Origin: Eulemur rufifrons
Lineage: Eukaryota > Chordata > Mammalia > Primates > Lemuridae
NCBI RefSeq assembly: GCF_041146395.1
Contig: NC_091010.1
Location: 46,644,001 to 46,708,000, forward strand
Reading direction: 5' to 3'
Length of the DNA: 64,000 bases
Positions 22,370 through 33,525 of this stretch are shown piece by piece; the first letter of the stretch is position 1, and every line of letters starts with the position of its first letter. The notes beneath the pieces are model-generated. The model was given only the letters and a program-made list of their open reading frames with translations. It had not been told where the DNA came from and did no database searches. The position numbers and the translations under genes are program-made.

Positions 22370-22720
22370 GGTACATCGTAGAGAGATCATTCTGACTGTG
22401 GGGTGGAGGTGGGGGGTGGGGTAAGGGGCTGGTCCTGGATCAGGGAAACTAGTGGGGAGGCTATTGCAACAGTCCAAGCGAGAGACAACGAAATATTGAA
22501 TCAGGGTCCTGGAAGTGGGAAAGCAAAGGAGCTAGCATGTGTAGGATGCGATAGCTTATCTGATGCCAGAGGTGCAGGAGAGGGGAGACTCCAGGATAAC
22601 TCCCAGGTTCTTGGACTTGTGAGAAGGCGAATGGGGATATCCTTCATGGAGACCGGAAATACATGAAGATGAGCAGGAGACGGGGAAGAACAGGTTGATG
22701 GGGGTAAACTTGGGGAATGC
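22370..22720 (-). repeat. L2, antisense
   Basis: 'GAGAGATCATTCTGACTGTG', 'GAGGCTATTGCAACAGTCCA', 'AGCGAGAGACAACG' and 'CCCAGGTTCTTGGACTTGTG' are antisense L2 RT/3' landmarks. It lies head to head with the preceding sense copy. Confidence 0.7.
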
Positions 22721-22724
22721 CTCC

Positions 22725-22835
22725 TTTATCTCCCCACTACAAGCTTCCCCTCAAAGACAGAGTCTGTGTTGAAGTTCCCATTAACAAATGCCTTGCACAT
22801 GTTAGGCCCTCAGTAATCCCAGTTGGGGACAGTGC
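22725..22835 (+). repeat. Possible L2 tail, sense
   Basis: 'CAAATGCCTTGCACATGTTA' and 'GGCCCTCAGTAATC' resemble the L2 terminus. Confidence 0.45.
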
Positions 22836-23440
22836 CTGCAGGCCCTTCATCACAAGCATGATACTAGTTGTGGAGACCCTCATGAGTGTCCTCGAGCCGG
22901 ACACCCTGGGAATGTCAGCTCTCCAAATTCCCCTGTCACTCACATCTCCAGGCCCTGCTCAGCCTGTTCCATTCCTGATGGCCTCTTACCCTTTGCTTGT
23001 TTTCAGCCCTGGCAGAAACAAAGCCAGTTCCAGATACACCGGCCAACTGGAGAGTGATGAGTGATTAGCCTTCGGCTTTAAAAGGCTGGAATGAGGGGCC
23101 TTCCAGTGCTGAATGCAGTAACCCTAGCCCTTGGCTTGCTGTAATTCTAGACGGAGGTGGTCTGGGACTGGGCACGGCCAGGCAATGTGGACAGGCCTAG
23201 TGGTCCTCAGCTGGACTGCGGGGAGAGAGTGCACCTCTCTGCAGTCAATTGAAAGCCTGAAATTAACGCTCAAATGGACGTAAATTAGATGCACCGGAAT
23301 GACATGGGAGGATAAATGAGCCTCGTTACTGGGGCAGGCTCCATGGCCACACTTAGTCTTGTTTTTGCTCCTCACCTAAAGTGAGATGCTGCATTTACAG
23401 AGAGATTCTCATTTCTTTTTTCTTCACTTTCTTTCTGCCA
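22836..23440. other. Intergenic, nothing recognised
   Basis: No gene or confident repeat. Open frames here are not supported by any similarity. Confidence 0.45.
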
Positions 23441-23610
23441 AATATCCTACAGCTTTAGGCAAATAACTTAACCTCTCTGAACCTCAGTTTCCTCATCAGT
23501 AAAGTAGGTCAGAGTCTGCACCTCAAAGGGCTGTGGTGAGACTTAAATGAGCTGAAGGACTGAAAGGAATGACTGGCTCATAGCGGGACTTCCACATGTC
23601 AATGGGCTCT
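23440..23610 (+). repeat. MIR SINE, sense
   Basis: 'AACTTAACCTCTCTGAACCT', 'CAGTTTCCTCATCAGTAAAG' and 'GTGGTGAGACTTAAATGAGC' are a clear sense MIR. Confidence 0.85.
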
Positions 23611-23930
23611 GAGTCTAGGTGTTTAGCTCCTGCTATAAGCAAGTTTCTGTTTCAGAAGTGCCCGAGCACTGGAGAAATGAAGTCAGCTCTCGGAAGTCAG
23701 TGGTTTCCAGTGTGATAGTATGTATGCGTTCATTTAAACTGTGCTTCCGGGGGTCGGCCCTTGAATCAAAGATTGTATATGGCGCAGGCGTGATCAGCTA
23801 CCATTTAATCAAACATTCACTGCTAATATGAGGGCTTTTATTGTTTCTCATTAGCACCAGAGCGTTGTAATTAGCATAATAAATCATTAGATAGGTTTTC
23901 ATTGGGGGAAAGATGTGGCTTCTTAATAAG
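23611..23930. promoter_or_regulatory. Candidate non-coding enhancer block
   Basis: Repeat-free, AT-rich block with dense homeobox cores: ATTTAATC (23805), CTCATTAGC (23848), GTAATTAGC (23868) and ATCATTAG (23882). It also has a TCF/LEF-like AATCAAAG (23764) and a TGATCAG (23790). The combination of unique sequence and clustered TAAT/ATTA sites is typical of vertebrate developmental enhancers, but conservation cannot be tested here. Confidence 0.4.
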
Positions 23931-24554
23931 CTCAGTTAGAAATGAGTTCTCTGCTGGAAGATGGCCTTGGAATTCGGAATCCTCTAAGGAGCATGTAGTA
24001 GTAGTTACTCACCTGCCAAATCAACAAGGAAAAAGAAAGAGAAATGAGTTCTTATCATTAAGATCAGTGGTATCCAAGATATGCATATTGGCTAGAGTAG
24101 TCTACAGTCGTTCCCTGCCCTTGCATGGTAAGGTAAAAGAATCTGCTGGGCCTCATACATTCCACCTTTCTGATGGTACCTGAAGCTAGATTCTGAAATG
24201 GTCCTGTGTCCAGTCATGATGTTAAAGGATTTGAGTTACATAAAGCCTGAAGGTTAACCTAATCCTTCCTCTAGATTAGGGGGTCCCCCTAAAGCAAACC
24301 TTTCATGCAAGGCATGTTTAGAGCACCCGGATGGACAGAGCTATAATCAGCTTTCAAAACAGATAATTTTTGCGTCTACTGGCTAAGAAAAGTGTGTCTA
24401 AAAATGTCTCAAATGTGACAGATATTAACCTGAAACTTGTGTGAAGCTGTAGGGGGAGTAGTTAGCCCTCAACAACCCATAATATTTAGGAGCTACCTAT
24501 ATCTACCAAAAAATAACCTAATGGTTTATACATAATTAAATTTGTTTAGGTTGG

Positions 24555-24815
24555 TTGGCAACAGCTACTATTAATATTAATATACAATAGGGCTAAGTGC
24601 TTTATTTATATTACTTCATATAATCCTCAGAACAAATTTGTGAGGTAGGTTCCATTATTATTCCATTTTTTTTTTTAACCAGGGAAAATGGGGCCAGAGA
24701 TCTTAATGCATTGCCCAAAGTTACACAGCTACTATAAGTAGTAGGCCAGGGTTTGAACCCAGGACTGGCTGAACCTAGAGCCCTTATACTTAATCACTGC
24801 CTAATACTTCCTGAG
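24555..24815 (-). repeat. MIR SINE, antisense, near full length
   Basis: 'GGCTAAGTGCTTTATTTATA', 'TGTGAGGTAGGTTCCATTAT', 'AAAGTTACACAGCTACTATA' and 'GGGTTTGAACCCAGGACTGG' are all in antisense MIR order. Confidence 0.85.
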
Positions 24816-25560
24816 AGCATTTGAGGCTTTGCTTTGGAATAACTCAAACAGGGTTAGTCTATAGTCTGGCTCTGTAAACAGCTACACCTTCTTCATCTCA
24901 ATGCCCACCTGCCTTCAGATTGAGAGGGGCCACCCCACAGTGACGCCCTCATCACAGATTCTGCCAGCAGCCCCCTCCAGACTGTCTCTTCTCATCAGTT
25001 TCTTTTTCCCTTGTTTTCTTCTCTCATCCTTCATGTTGATGCTTAGAGTCTCAGTGCTGGAACATCCAGTGCTTCTCCAGCCTGGCTCAAATGCAGCCCA
25101 GCTTGTACACTCACACATGGGGTGACCCACACCATATCTGACAGCTCTAGCCCCTCAGGACTCTTTCTTCTTATTGACCAGACAGTGCTGTCTTGTCACT
25201 TCATCCATTGGTCCTATTTCTGCCCCCTGCAGTCACTCAGAAGCCCAATCCCACTGTCACGTGACAGCTCTTCAGGTGTGTTAGGATGGATTCCTGTGTC
25301 CCTAAGTATGTTCCCTTGGGACCTGGGGATGTCAGATGCCTTGAGATATAGTGTGGGATGTCCCCAGTCCCTGCAGGTCTCCCCATTGGAACCTGAAATA
25401 CCGTGGCTTCATAGGAGTTTGTCCCATCCTTTGGGCAAACAGGTGTTTCCTGACTAGCTTTCCAGAGTCAAAGAGGAAGTTTTCCAATTCTGCTACTGAC
25501 TTTAAGTGACAATAAAACATGTCTGAGGGGGAAAAAAAAGAGGAAGTTACTAAAGCCCTC
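24816..25560. other. Intergenic, nothing recognised
   Basis: C/T-rich text with possible ancient LINE debris that I cannot assign. No supported gene. Confidence 0.4.
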
Positions 25561-25564
25561 TCCC

Positions 25565-26215
25565 CTTTATTATTATTTTTATTGAGGTATAACTTATATA
25601 CAATTATTTATACAGCTCTTTTTTGTCTTCTAAATTTTTAAATTGAGATACAATTCGTATACCCTAAAATTTACTCTTTTAAATTGTACAGTTAGGTGAT
25701 TTTTAGTATATTCACAGAGTTGTACAATCACTGCTACTACGTTAATTATTTCTGGATAGAAATAATCCAGAATATTTCTATCACTCCAAAAAGAAACTCC
25801 ATATTCATTAACAGTTACTCCCTTTCCCCAGCCCCTGACAACCATGAATCTACTTTCTTTCTCTATGGATTTGCCGACTGGGGACATTGCACATAAATAG
25901 AATCATACAGTGTGTGATATTTGTGGCTGGCTTTTTTCACTTAGCATATTTTCAAGGCTTATCCATTTTCTAGCATGTGTCAGTACTTCATTCCTTTTTA
26001 CAGCCAAATAATATTCCATTGTATGGACATGCCACATTTTGTTTATCCATCCGTCAGTTGGCGGGCATTTCAGTTGTTTCTGCTTTCTGACTATTTGGAA
26101 TAATGGTCCTGTGAACATTCGTGTGAAAGAGCTTCTATGTGAAAATATGTTTCCAGTTCTCTTGAGATATATTATACCTAGAAGTGGAATTGCTGTTGCA
26201 CAGCTCTTAAGTGCA
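25565..26215 (-). repeat. L1 3' region, antisense
   Basis: 'TTTATTGAGGTATAACTTAT', 'CCCTGACAACCATGAATCTA', 'ATAATATTCCATTGTATGGA', 'TTTGTTTATCCATCCGTCAG' are hallmark antisense L1 3' sequences. Confidence 0.85.
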
Positions 26216-27024
26216 TCTTGATGCATTCATGGCGAGTCCTTCTCACACTTAAAGGCTTCAGCCTGGGCTCAGGACTTGGGTGAACAGTCAGGAGGATCAT
26301 GGGATCCAAGTCAGTTGGAAAGCCAGCCCGATTCCTCCCACACCTTCTTTTTTCCCCTCTCCCTGGCTTTGAGAAGATCAATGGTTTCTTTAAAAAGGCC
26401 ATCAATTTAATACCAATTCAGAGGGCTGGGGCAGAGGAAGTAGTGGCAGGAAAGTTTCTTTTGACATTGATTGTAAGATACTGCCTGATTGTAAAATGTT
26501 AAATTGTTTGTGTGTTGCAGGGAGGGAGTATTGCCTTTTACACTTGGGGAGATTACATTCGGCTTTAGATTTAAAGGTTACTCTCAGAATTCAATCCAGT
26601 ATTTTTATAAAGGAGGAAAAGGAAGGATTCCCCATGGATTAGACAATAGTAGGCAAGTCCTCACTGCGGGCCTGCAGGGTTGAAGGCCCCAGAGAGACAT
26701 GTTGTAGACACAGAAATGGCAGCCAGGGCTGGGCTGTGGTCCATTTACTGAGCCTCTCTCTCATGTGGCCTCCAGGGACACTGACAGAGAGAGCAGTTAC
26801 TCTGTGCTACATCACACTCTAAAGATCAGAGACCTGCTGCTTAATTCTTCATACTGTGGTAAGCCTTTTTGTACAGTACAAAAAAAATACACTAAGTTAT
26901 TTTCCAGTGTATATCTCTGCTTCCCTCTTGCCATGGCAGAAAACTCTAAGAGGCATGGATTTTCCTCCCAGTAGTCTTATTGCTTCTTTTCCATTATGTT
27001 ATTATCTGCTTGCGTGTTGAGAGG
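26216..27024. other. Intergenic, nothing recognised
   Basis: Unassigned sequence. No exon, RNA gene or clear repeat. Confidence 0.45.
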
Positions 27025-27200
27025 AGCTATGGTTCGAGAGTGGAGCACATGGCCTTGGGAAAGTTAATCCCTCTGAGCCTCCATTCCTTCTCCCATTAAA
27101 TGGGAATAGCAATAATAACAGCGCCAGTAATAAAACCTACCTGTCAGTGCGTGCGGGGGGGGGGGGGGGGGACGTGGTGCGATAAGTAAGCACTAAAGAA
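27025..27200 (+). repeat. MIR SINE, sense, with 17-G run
   Basis: 'CCCTCTGAGCCTCCATTCCT', 'TCTCCCATTAAATGGGAATA' and 'GATAAGTAAGCAC' mark a sense MIR. A run of 17 G at 27155-27171 lies inside it, replacing the usual 'gtgaggattaaa' part. Confidence 0.7.
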
Positions 27201-27404
27201 ATGAAGATGTCGCTCTTCATTACAGAAAGCAGTGCCAGCATCCAGATCACCACAGGAAATAGGGTTGAAGGGAATATTTTCACAATTCTCCCCATTCCAG
27301 ACAACTGTAATCAATTAAGTAAAAGCTGAGTCACTGACGCCTCCACCGATTCATTCCTCGCCTCACCTGAGAATCTTTAATGACTTGAATGTTGCAGACA
27401 ACAA

Positions 27405-27418
27405 CCACTAGGGGGCAC
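27405..27418 (+). promoter_or_regulatory. CTCF-like motif, forward orientation
   Basis: CCACTAGGGGGCAC fits the CTCF core CCASYAGRKGGCRS at every position. It lies in repeat-free DNA and points towards SLC25A28. Confidence 0.65.
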
Positions 27419-27429
27419 ACTTTCACCAC

Positions 27430-28080
27430 TTGAAAGCCTGGGTCGCGTTTCCCCTTCTTACCAGCGCATCTTCCCATCCAAAAACTGAGTGAATGTAACC
27501 TTAAGTATCACAGAAGCTTTCAGGTAGAGGGAAACCCAAGGTCATGGGCTCACAGATCCACCTTTTTATGCGTCTCCTGTCATTTGCCTCCTTTCCTCTT
27601 CTCTGCCTTGACTGGCATCAGTTCACCTCTTCTGTGGCAGTAGAGCCTCTATACTTACCCAGCCAGACATTCCCAGAAAGGAACTCCTTTTTTTCCTATA
27701 TGGACTGTGCTGCTAAATGTTATTTGTTGTTTCAAAGTATTGACTGAGGCTGCTGTGGGGAGCTCTTTGGTTTGAAGGACGTTTTTCATTGCTTTGACCC
27801 AATTCAGGGTGGCTGCCAAGATGAGAAACAGTATCCCTGTTTCTCTTTCTCAATCTGCTAGCTTTTTCATTGGTAGATTTAAGACCATTGACTTAAACTT
27901 AAGACCATTTAAATTGGTAGTTTAAGACCACTCCTTTTAAAAAAAAAAACTTTTTATTTAGGGGCATAGGGGGAATAAGTCAAACATTCTCAATCTACTA
28001 TTGATGATACTTGTAGCTAAATCCTTGCTATGCTTCTCAGGCTTAGAAGCCTCACCACTCCTTCTCTTCCTGCTGATAAG
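27430..28080. other. Intergenic with small TTAAGACCA cluster
   Basis: TTAAGACCA occurs three times at 27879-27887, 27899-27907 and 27922-27930, once next to a repeated TTGGTAG. Nothing else is recognised. Confidence 0.5.
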
Positions 28081-28084
28081 ATTT

Positions 28085-28158
28085 CTAAGGAGTAGCAATT
28101 CCCAAACTTTAGTATAAATAAAAACCATGTGGGAGCTCATGTTAAAAGACCAGATTCC
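28085..28158 (+). mobile_element. MER5A-like hAT transposon, left half
   Basis: 'AGTAGCAATTCCCAAACTTT' and 'TGTGGGAGCTCATGTTAAAA' match the left half of MER5A. The right half lies at 28942-29062, after an inserted L1. Confidence 0.75.
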
Positions 28159-28941
28159 ACCACTTCATACCCATCGGCATGGCTATTATAAAAATATAAC
28201 AAGTGTTGGCAAGGATGTGGAAAAATTGGAACCCTTGTATGTTACTGGTGAGAATATAAAATGATGCAGACGCTGATGAAAACAATGTGGTGATTCCTTA
28301 AAAACTAAACATAGATGGACATCTGTATCCTGTTGATTAAAGAAAAAAAATTAAACATAGGATTGCCATATGATCTAGCAATTCCACTTGTAGGTATATA
28401 CCCAAAAGAATTGAAAGCAGGGAGTTAAATAGATAGTTGTACCTCTGTGTTCATAGCAGCATTATTCACAATAGCCAAAAGGTGGAAGCAACCCAACGTC
28501 CATCAACAGATGAATAGGTAAACAGAATGTAGTATATGCATACAATGGAATATTATTTAGCCTTAAAAAGGAATGGAATTCTGATATATGTTATGACTTG
28601 GATGGACCTTGAAAACATGCTAGGTGAAATAAGCCAGACACAAAAAGAGCAAATATTGTATGACTCCACTTTTTGAAGTTCCTAGAATAGGCAAAATCAA
28701 AGAGGAAGAAAGTAGCATAGTGATTACCAAGGACTGGGGGTAGAGGGCAATGGCAAGTTATTGTTTAATGGATACAGAGTTTTAGTTTGGGAAGATGAAA
28801 AAGTTCTGCAGATGGATGGTTATTACGGTTGCATAGCAAGCAATATAACTGTCCTTAATGTCATTGAACTGTACACTTGAAAATAATTAAAAAGGTAAAT
28901 TTTTCTGTTATGTGTATCTTACATAAAAAGCAAAAAAATTT
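28159..28941 (+). repeat. 5'-truncated L1 3' end inserted in MER5A, with TSD
   Basis: 'CATACCCATCGGCATGGCTA' through 'CCAAAAGAATTGAAAGCAGG', 'TTCACAATAGCCAAAAGGTG' and 'ATTGAACTGTACACTTGAAA' to an A-rich tail is the classic L1 ORF2 end and 3' UTR. Flanks AAGACCAGATTCC (28146-28158) and AAGTGCAGATTCC (28942-28954) form a 13-base target duplication with two mismatches. It contains no complete coding sequence. Confidence 0.9.
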
Positions 28942-29062
28942 AAGTGCAGATTCCTGGATTTCACACTACTAATTCCATAGGTCTGGGATAAAACCCAGGA
29001 ACCTGCATTTTTAAGCCTCTGAGGGTTTTGACACAGATAGACTTAGAGAAACACTGACTTTC
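28942..29062 (+). mobile_element. MER5A-like hAT transposon, right half
   Basis: 'CAGATTCCTGGATTTCACAC', 'AATTCCATAGGTCTGGGATA' and 'AACCTGCATTTTTAAGCCTC' continue MER5A from 28158. Confidence 0.75.
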
Positions 29063-29159
29063 TGTGAGGGTGGCTGTTGGTGCTTTCCACAAGCCTGCAT
29101 GGGGACCGCCCACCACCAGGGGCTTTAAAGTACAGACTGCCACCTCTGGCATGTAACAA

Positions 29160-29295
29160 GCCACTGAACCACTCTGTGCTGCAGAGGGTTCATCTCTAAA
29201 GTGGGACTAATGATGCTACCTACCTAATAGGGTCTTTGTGAAAATCGAAGAGGTGATACATGGAAAGTGCTTTTCAAAATTATTATTGTAACAGG
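29160..29295 (+). repeat. MIR fragment, sense
   Basis: 'TCATCTCTAAAGTGGGACTA', 'ATGCTACCTACCTAATAGGG' and 'GATACATGGAAAGTGCTTTT' are the 3' half of a sense MIR. Confidence 0.8.
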
Positions 29296-29940
29296 TGACT
29301 CAAGATTACTACTTCCCTTAATGATTAGGGTTACCCACTGTCTGCTCCCTGAGACCTTATGCCCTAAGGGGATATCCAATAATCTGTCCAGGGATTACTC
29401 TAATGGCAGAGTCTATTTTTTTTAATGGTCAACTTGTAAATATTCTCAATGGCCAATAAGCGAGTGGCATTGGACAACTCATTTGATGAAACAGGATTAG
29501 GAGTTTGAGGCATCTCTGCTTCTGCAAAGGCTTCAGTGGTGAGCATCTTCTCCCATGACAAGCAATGATGTTCCCTAAAGTTGGGGTATGTGTGTGTAAT
29601 GTATCCTATAGTGTTCTAATAGATTTATTTTAAATTATTCAGATGGTTTTTTAAAACTTCCTGGAAGAATTCAAATTATGCTAACAAAGGAGTAGGATTT
29701 GTGGCAGAAGGTGAAGGAGGACTTTCATTTTTCACCCTATTTCCTTCTGAGCTGTTTGTTTATTTTACATTGTGAGGCCCTGTATTACTTTTGTAACTTA
29801 GAAAAAGGGTTTTCTAGTTAGTGTTGTAGGCATTATCTGTGGCAGTCCCCTCTCATTCAAGACAGCACTGGCAGTAAAAACACAAATACCCTCTCCAAAT
29901 AATATCCTCATATAATAAAATGTATGATGCTACCTTAGTA
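29296..29940. other. Intergenic, nothing recognised
   Basis: AT-rich unassigned DNA. Confidence 0.45.
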
Positions 29941-29944
29941 ATTA

Positions 29945-30060
29945 GCAATATTCAGAGCATGCACACAGCCATTTTCTCATTTAATCCAGGGCATGGTTTT
30001 GTGAAGTAGGAAGTATTTTACCCATTTTACAGCTAAGAAACTAATGCACAAGAAATACAC
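29945..30060 (-). repeat. MIR fragment, antisense
   Basis: 'CATTTTCTCATTTAATCCAG', 'GTGAAGTAGGAAGTATTTTA' and 'CATTTTACAGCTAAGAAACT' fit the antisense MIR. Confidence 0.7.
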
Positions 30061-30930
30061 GTCACTGTTGTCTAAGCAGCATCTTTCTTGCCTCCTTATG
30101 CTTTGATAATCTTTGGTTCACTTTGCTGTAGTATTTCTGGCACTTACTTTAGCCTTATAATAAAATATGTTTACAATCCATTCATTTGCAGATAAGCATC
30201 CTTAGCTGCAACTGCCCAAATTGAAAGGACTATTTGGACTTGAGATGGGCAAACCCAAGCAACCCTGGCCAGGTAGGAATGCGTGCCTCGCGCTGCTGTT
30301 TGTTTGTTGCCTTCCAAGGTTATCATAACAAAATTCCTAAAAGCAAAATATCTCATGCATATATGTTTTAACAGAACCATGATTTTTTTTTTTTCTGTCT
30401 GCTTGGTAGGGAGAAGCCACATGAGATTTTTATTGTGCAAAGCTTCCTTTCACAGAAAGCTGAAATGTCAGGTAGTTTTTGAAGAGTTGTAAATGGCTGT
30501 TCCAATTTAGGCAGGGCATACCTCATCATTTGAGGCATTTGAAGGTAGATATTCCTGCAAGCAAGTCTGTGGCTTTTACTGATCAGGCAAATATCTTTGA
30601 TTTTGCTTGTTTGCACTGCATTGCAAATACACATTTAGATATTTATTTTTTAAATGTAGTCATCAGTGGCCACAAGAAAATAAAAATGTATTTGAAGTAT
30701 CTCCTTTTAAATCAGGACTAAGTCTCAGACAGCATTTATAAACCAAAGGTCTCTCCAGAACTGGCTAAATAATCTACAGGACTCAATGCAAGGTGAGAGT
30801 GAAAGGCTCCTTGTTAAACAATTACTAAGAATTTCAAGATTGCAACATCAGAGCATGAAGCCCAGGGCAGGGCCCTTTGCAAGTACATAGGTTTCATATT
30901 CGTGATGCCAGCCCTGGGTCTCTCTTATAT
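30061..30930. other. Intergenic, unique-looking AT-rich DNA
   Basis: About 870 bases with no recognised repeat or gene. Short frames are not supported. Confidence 0.45.
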
Positions 30931-30934
30931 TTAA

Positions 30935-32060
30935 TATTTAAAACTTCTGTTTATTTGTTGATTGATTGATTAATTGTAGTAAGACATTAACATATTACAA
31001 ATATTAAAAGGTACAAAAATAAGTCTCTAGCTCCCTTCCCTATAGGAACCACTGTTACCAGTTTCTTCCAGAGATTTTCATTCCTTTATTAAACATACAT
31101 ACACACGTACAATATATTATCTACCTTCCTTCAGGACACACATGTACAAATAGTAACATACTTTAAACATTGTTCTGCATTTTGTTTTCTTAACTTAACA
31201 GTATATCTTGGAGATAAATTCTTATCCTTACAGATAGTGTCTCCTCATTCTTTTCCATGGCTGCATAGTATTCCACTCTACCATGTGGACATAATGCAAT
31301 TTACTTAGCTAGTTCCCTGTGATGGATGTGTAGGTTGCTTCCAATTACCAAAAATGCTGCAACAAAAATTCTTGCAGATCATTTTGCTACTTGAGTGACT
31401 GTTTCTGTGGAATTGTCAAGTCAAAAATTAGTGTTTGTATTAAATTATGATAGACATTGCCAATTATCCCCTGAAGAGATTGTACCAATTTATACCCCCA
31501 CCGGTATAGAGTTATCAAACTTTTCGATCTTTGCCAATCCAGTGGTTGGGACTCTGACTTACTGTAGTCTTAATTTCCATTTCTTTTATTATCAGTGAAG
31601 CTGAAAATCTTTTCAAGTGGTTAGGAGTCAGTCTCTTCTGTGAATTGACTGTTCAGATTCTCATTATTTCTTTATTGTATGTTTATTGGTATTTTTCTTA
31701 TAATTTGTATAAATGATTTACCCCTTAAGGAAATTAGTTCTTGGTTTGTGAGCATTGAAAATATTTCTCCCAATTTGTTTTATCATTTTGACTTTGTTTT
31801 GCCATGCTAGTCTTTATAAAATGTAGCTGAATTTATCAATTTTTCTTTTAGGGCTCCTGAATTTTGTATCATACTTAGATCTTCTCCGTTCCCATGCTTC
31901 CTTCTAGTGTTTCTTTGACTTCATTCTTACACATAAACCTTTCCTCCATTTGGAATTTATTTTAGTATAAAGTGTGAAATAAAGATCTAGCTTTATTTTT
32001 TTTTCCAGATGGCTACATTATTGTCCCAGCAACATTTATTGAATAATTCACCATTCCCCC
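30935..32060 (-). repeat. L1 3' region, antisense, about 1.1 kb
   Basis: 'GCTGCATAGTATTCCACTCT', 'AGGTTGCTTCCAATTACCAA', 'ATACCCCCACCGGTATAGAG', 'CTTTGCCATGCTAGTCTTTA' and 'CCCAGCAACATTTATTGAAT' are successive antisense L1 landmarks. It is the longest continuous L1 piece in the window. Confidence 0.85.
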
Positions 32061-32304
32061 ACTGAAGTCCCATCTTTATCAAATAGTAAATGCCTATTTG
32101 TATTTATGTCTATTTTTGAACATTCTATTTGATTTACAAAAGCGATTAAGCATAATGTGTCAAAAAATTTTTTTTTCTAAACCTCATTCCAGTTTGGGAA
32201 GTTGTCTTAGATATGTGTCCAGAGCCACCCAATTCAACACAATAATCTTGGAGAGCCTAATCCCAATATATGTTTACTTATATATATATATTTGAAGGAA
32301 AAAA

Positions 32305-32545
32305 TTATCATGATGTTTAAGAACATGGATTTGGGAGTCAGGCAGACCTGGGTTTCAATCCCAGCTCCACTCTCCAGGACTGTGTGACTTTGGGTGAGTT
32401 ACTTATCTGATCCTCAGTTTCCTCATTTATGAAACAGAAATAAATATATAACCTCTCTCATTGAGTTGGTTGAGAAGTAAATGTAAAGTGCTGAGAACAG
32501 TGCCTGACACGCAGTAAATTGTTATTGTTGTTGTTGTTGTTATGA
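32305..32545 (+). repeat. MIR SINE, sense, ending in (GTT)n
   Basis: 'AGAACATGGATTTGGGAGTC', 'AGACCTGGGTTTCAATCCCA', 'CTCAGTTTCCTCATTTATGA' and 'CAGTGCCTGACACGCAGTAA' form an almost complete MIR, followed by a short GTT microsatellite at 32521-32541. Confidence 0.9.
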
Positions 32546-32553
32546 TTACCCAC

Positions 32554-32666
32554 TAGGGTGACCAGCTCATGCCCATTGCCCAGAAGTTTCCCTATTTTAT
32601 CACCAAAAGTCCCAAAGCCTGGGAAATCCCTCAGTCCTGAGCAAACTGAGACGTTTGGTCACCCTA
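32554..32666. mobile_element. Palindromic MITE-like DNA transposon with 11-bp TIRs
   Basis: Starts TAGGGTGACCA and ends TGGTCACCCTA, a perfect 11-base terminal inverted repeat. The interior is also roughly self-complementary. It has no coding sequence. The right half of a related copy occurs at 33470-33525. The family name is not certain. Confidence 0.75.
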
Positions 32667-33073
32667 AGCCGTGTTGTCATATGCAATGATTAGAATCTGT
32701 TTGGTTTTCCTCTATCAAAATCGTACTACTCAATCCCTATATTGATTAACTCAACATTTACAGAAATATCACAAAATGCAAGTTTTTCCATAAACATAGA
32801 ATCCATGCTCTTATCTCATTCCAGCTGAGTGCCCCTTCCCAGGAATGGGAGACGTTCTTTGGCCATCAGAGCCTAATCTAGGATTTCCTCTAGTTTCCAC
32901 CTGAGCTAAGATCAAAGAGCCCCATCCCCAAGAAGGAGAGGTGGAGGGAGAGGAGTGGGGTTGGGGGTCAAAATAGGGCTAGACAAAACACAAGGCAGAG
33001 TGACTCCAGGACATTGGAGACCGGGAATGGTTTGCTTCTAGAATTAAAAAAACAAAACCAAAACACCACAATG

Positions 33074-33360
<287 letters not shown>

Positions 33361-33469
33361 TAGAGAAATAAGTATTTGATTTTGTTATTATGTCTGGTTA
33401 AATTTGACCATTTAATGTAGCATTAATGGGGGAGGAACCAAACCCTTGTGCAGCAGCACAGGTGAAGTT

Positions 33470-33525
33470 TTAAAACTGGGACAGTCGCAGGCAAACTGGG
33501 ACAACTTGATCACCATAGGGTACTG
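33470..33525. mobile_element. Right half of a second MITE-like copy
   Basis: 'AAAACTGGGACAGTCGCAGG', 'CAAACTGGGACAACTTGATC' and 'ACCATAGG' resemble the right half of the element at 32554-32666. Confidence 0.5.

Noticed and set aside
25903..26226. 107-codon minus-strand frame as a gene
   Set aside because: It translates an L1 fragment (text such as GNMYYLAVKR-like L1 ORF2 remnants) that is truncated on both sides.
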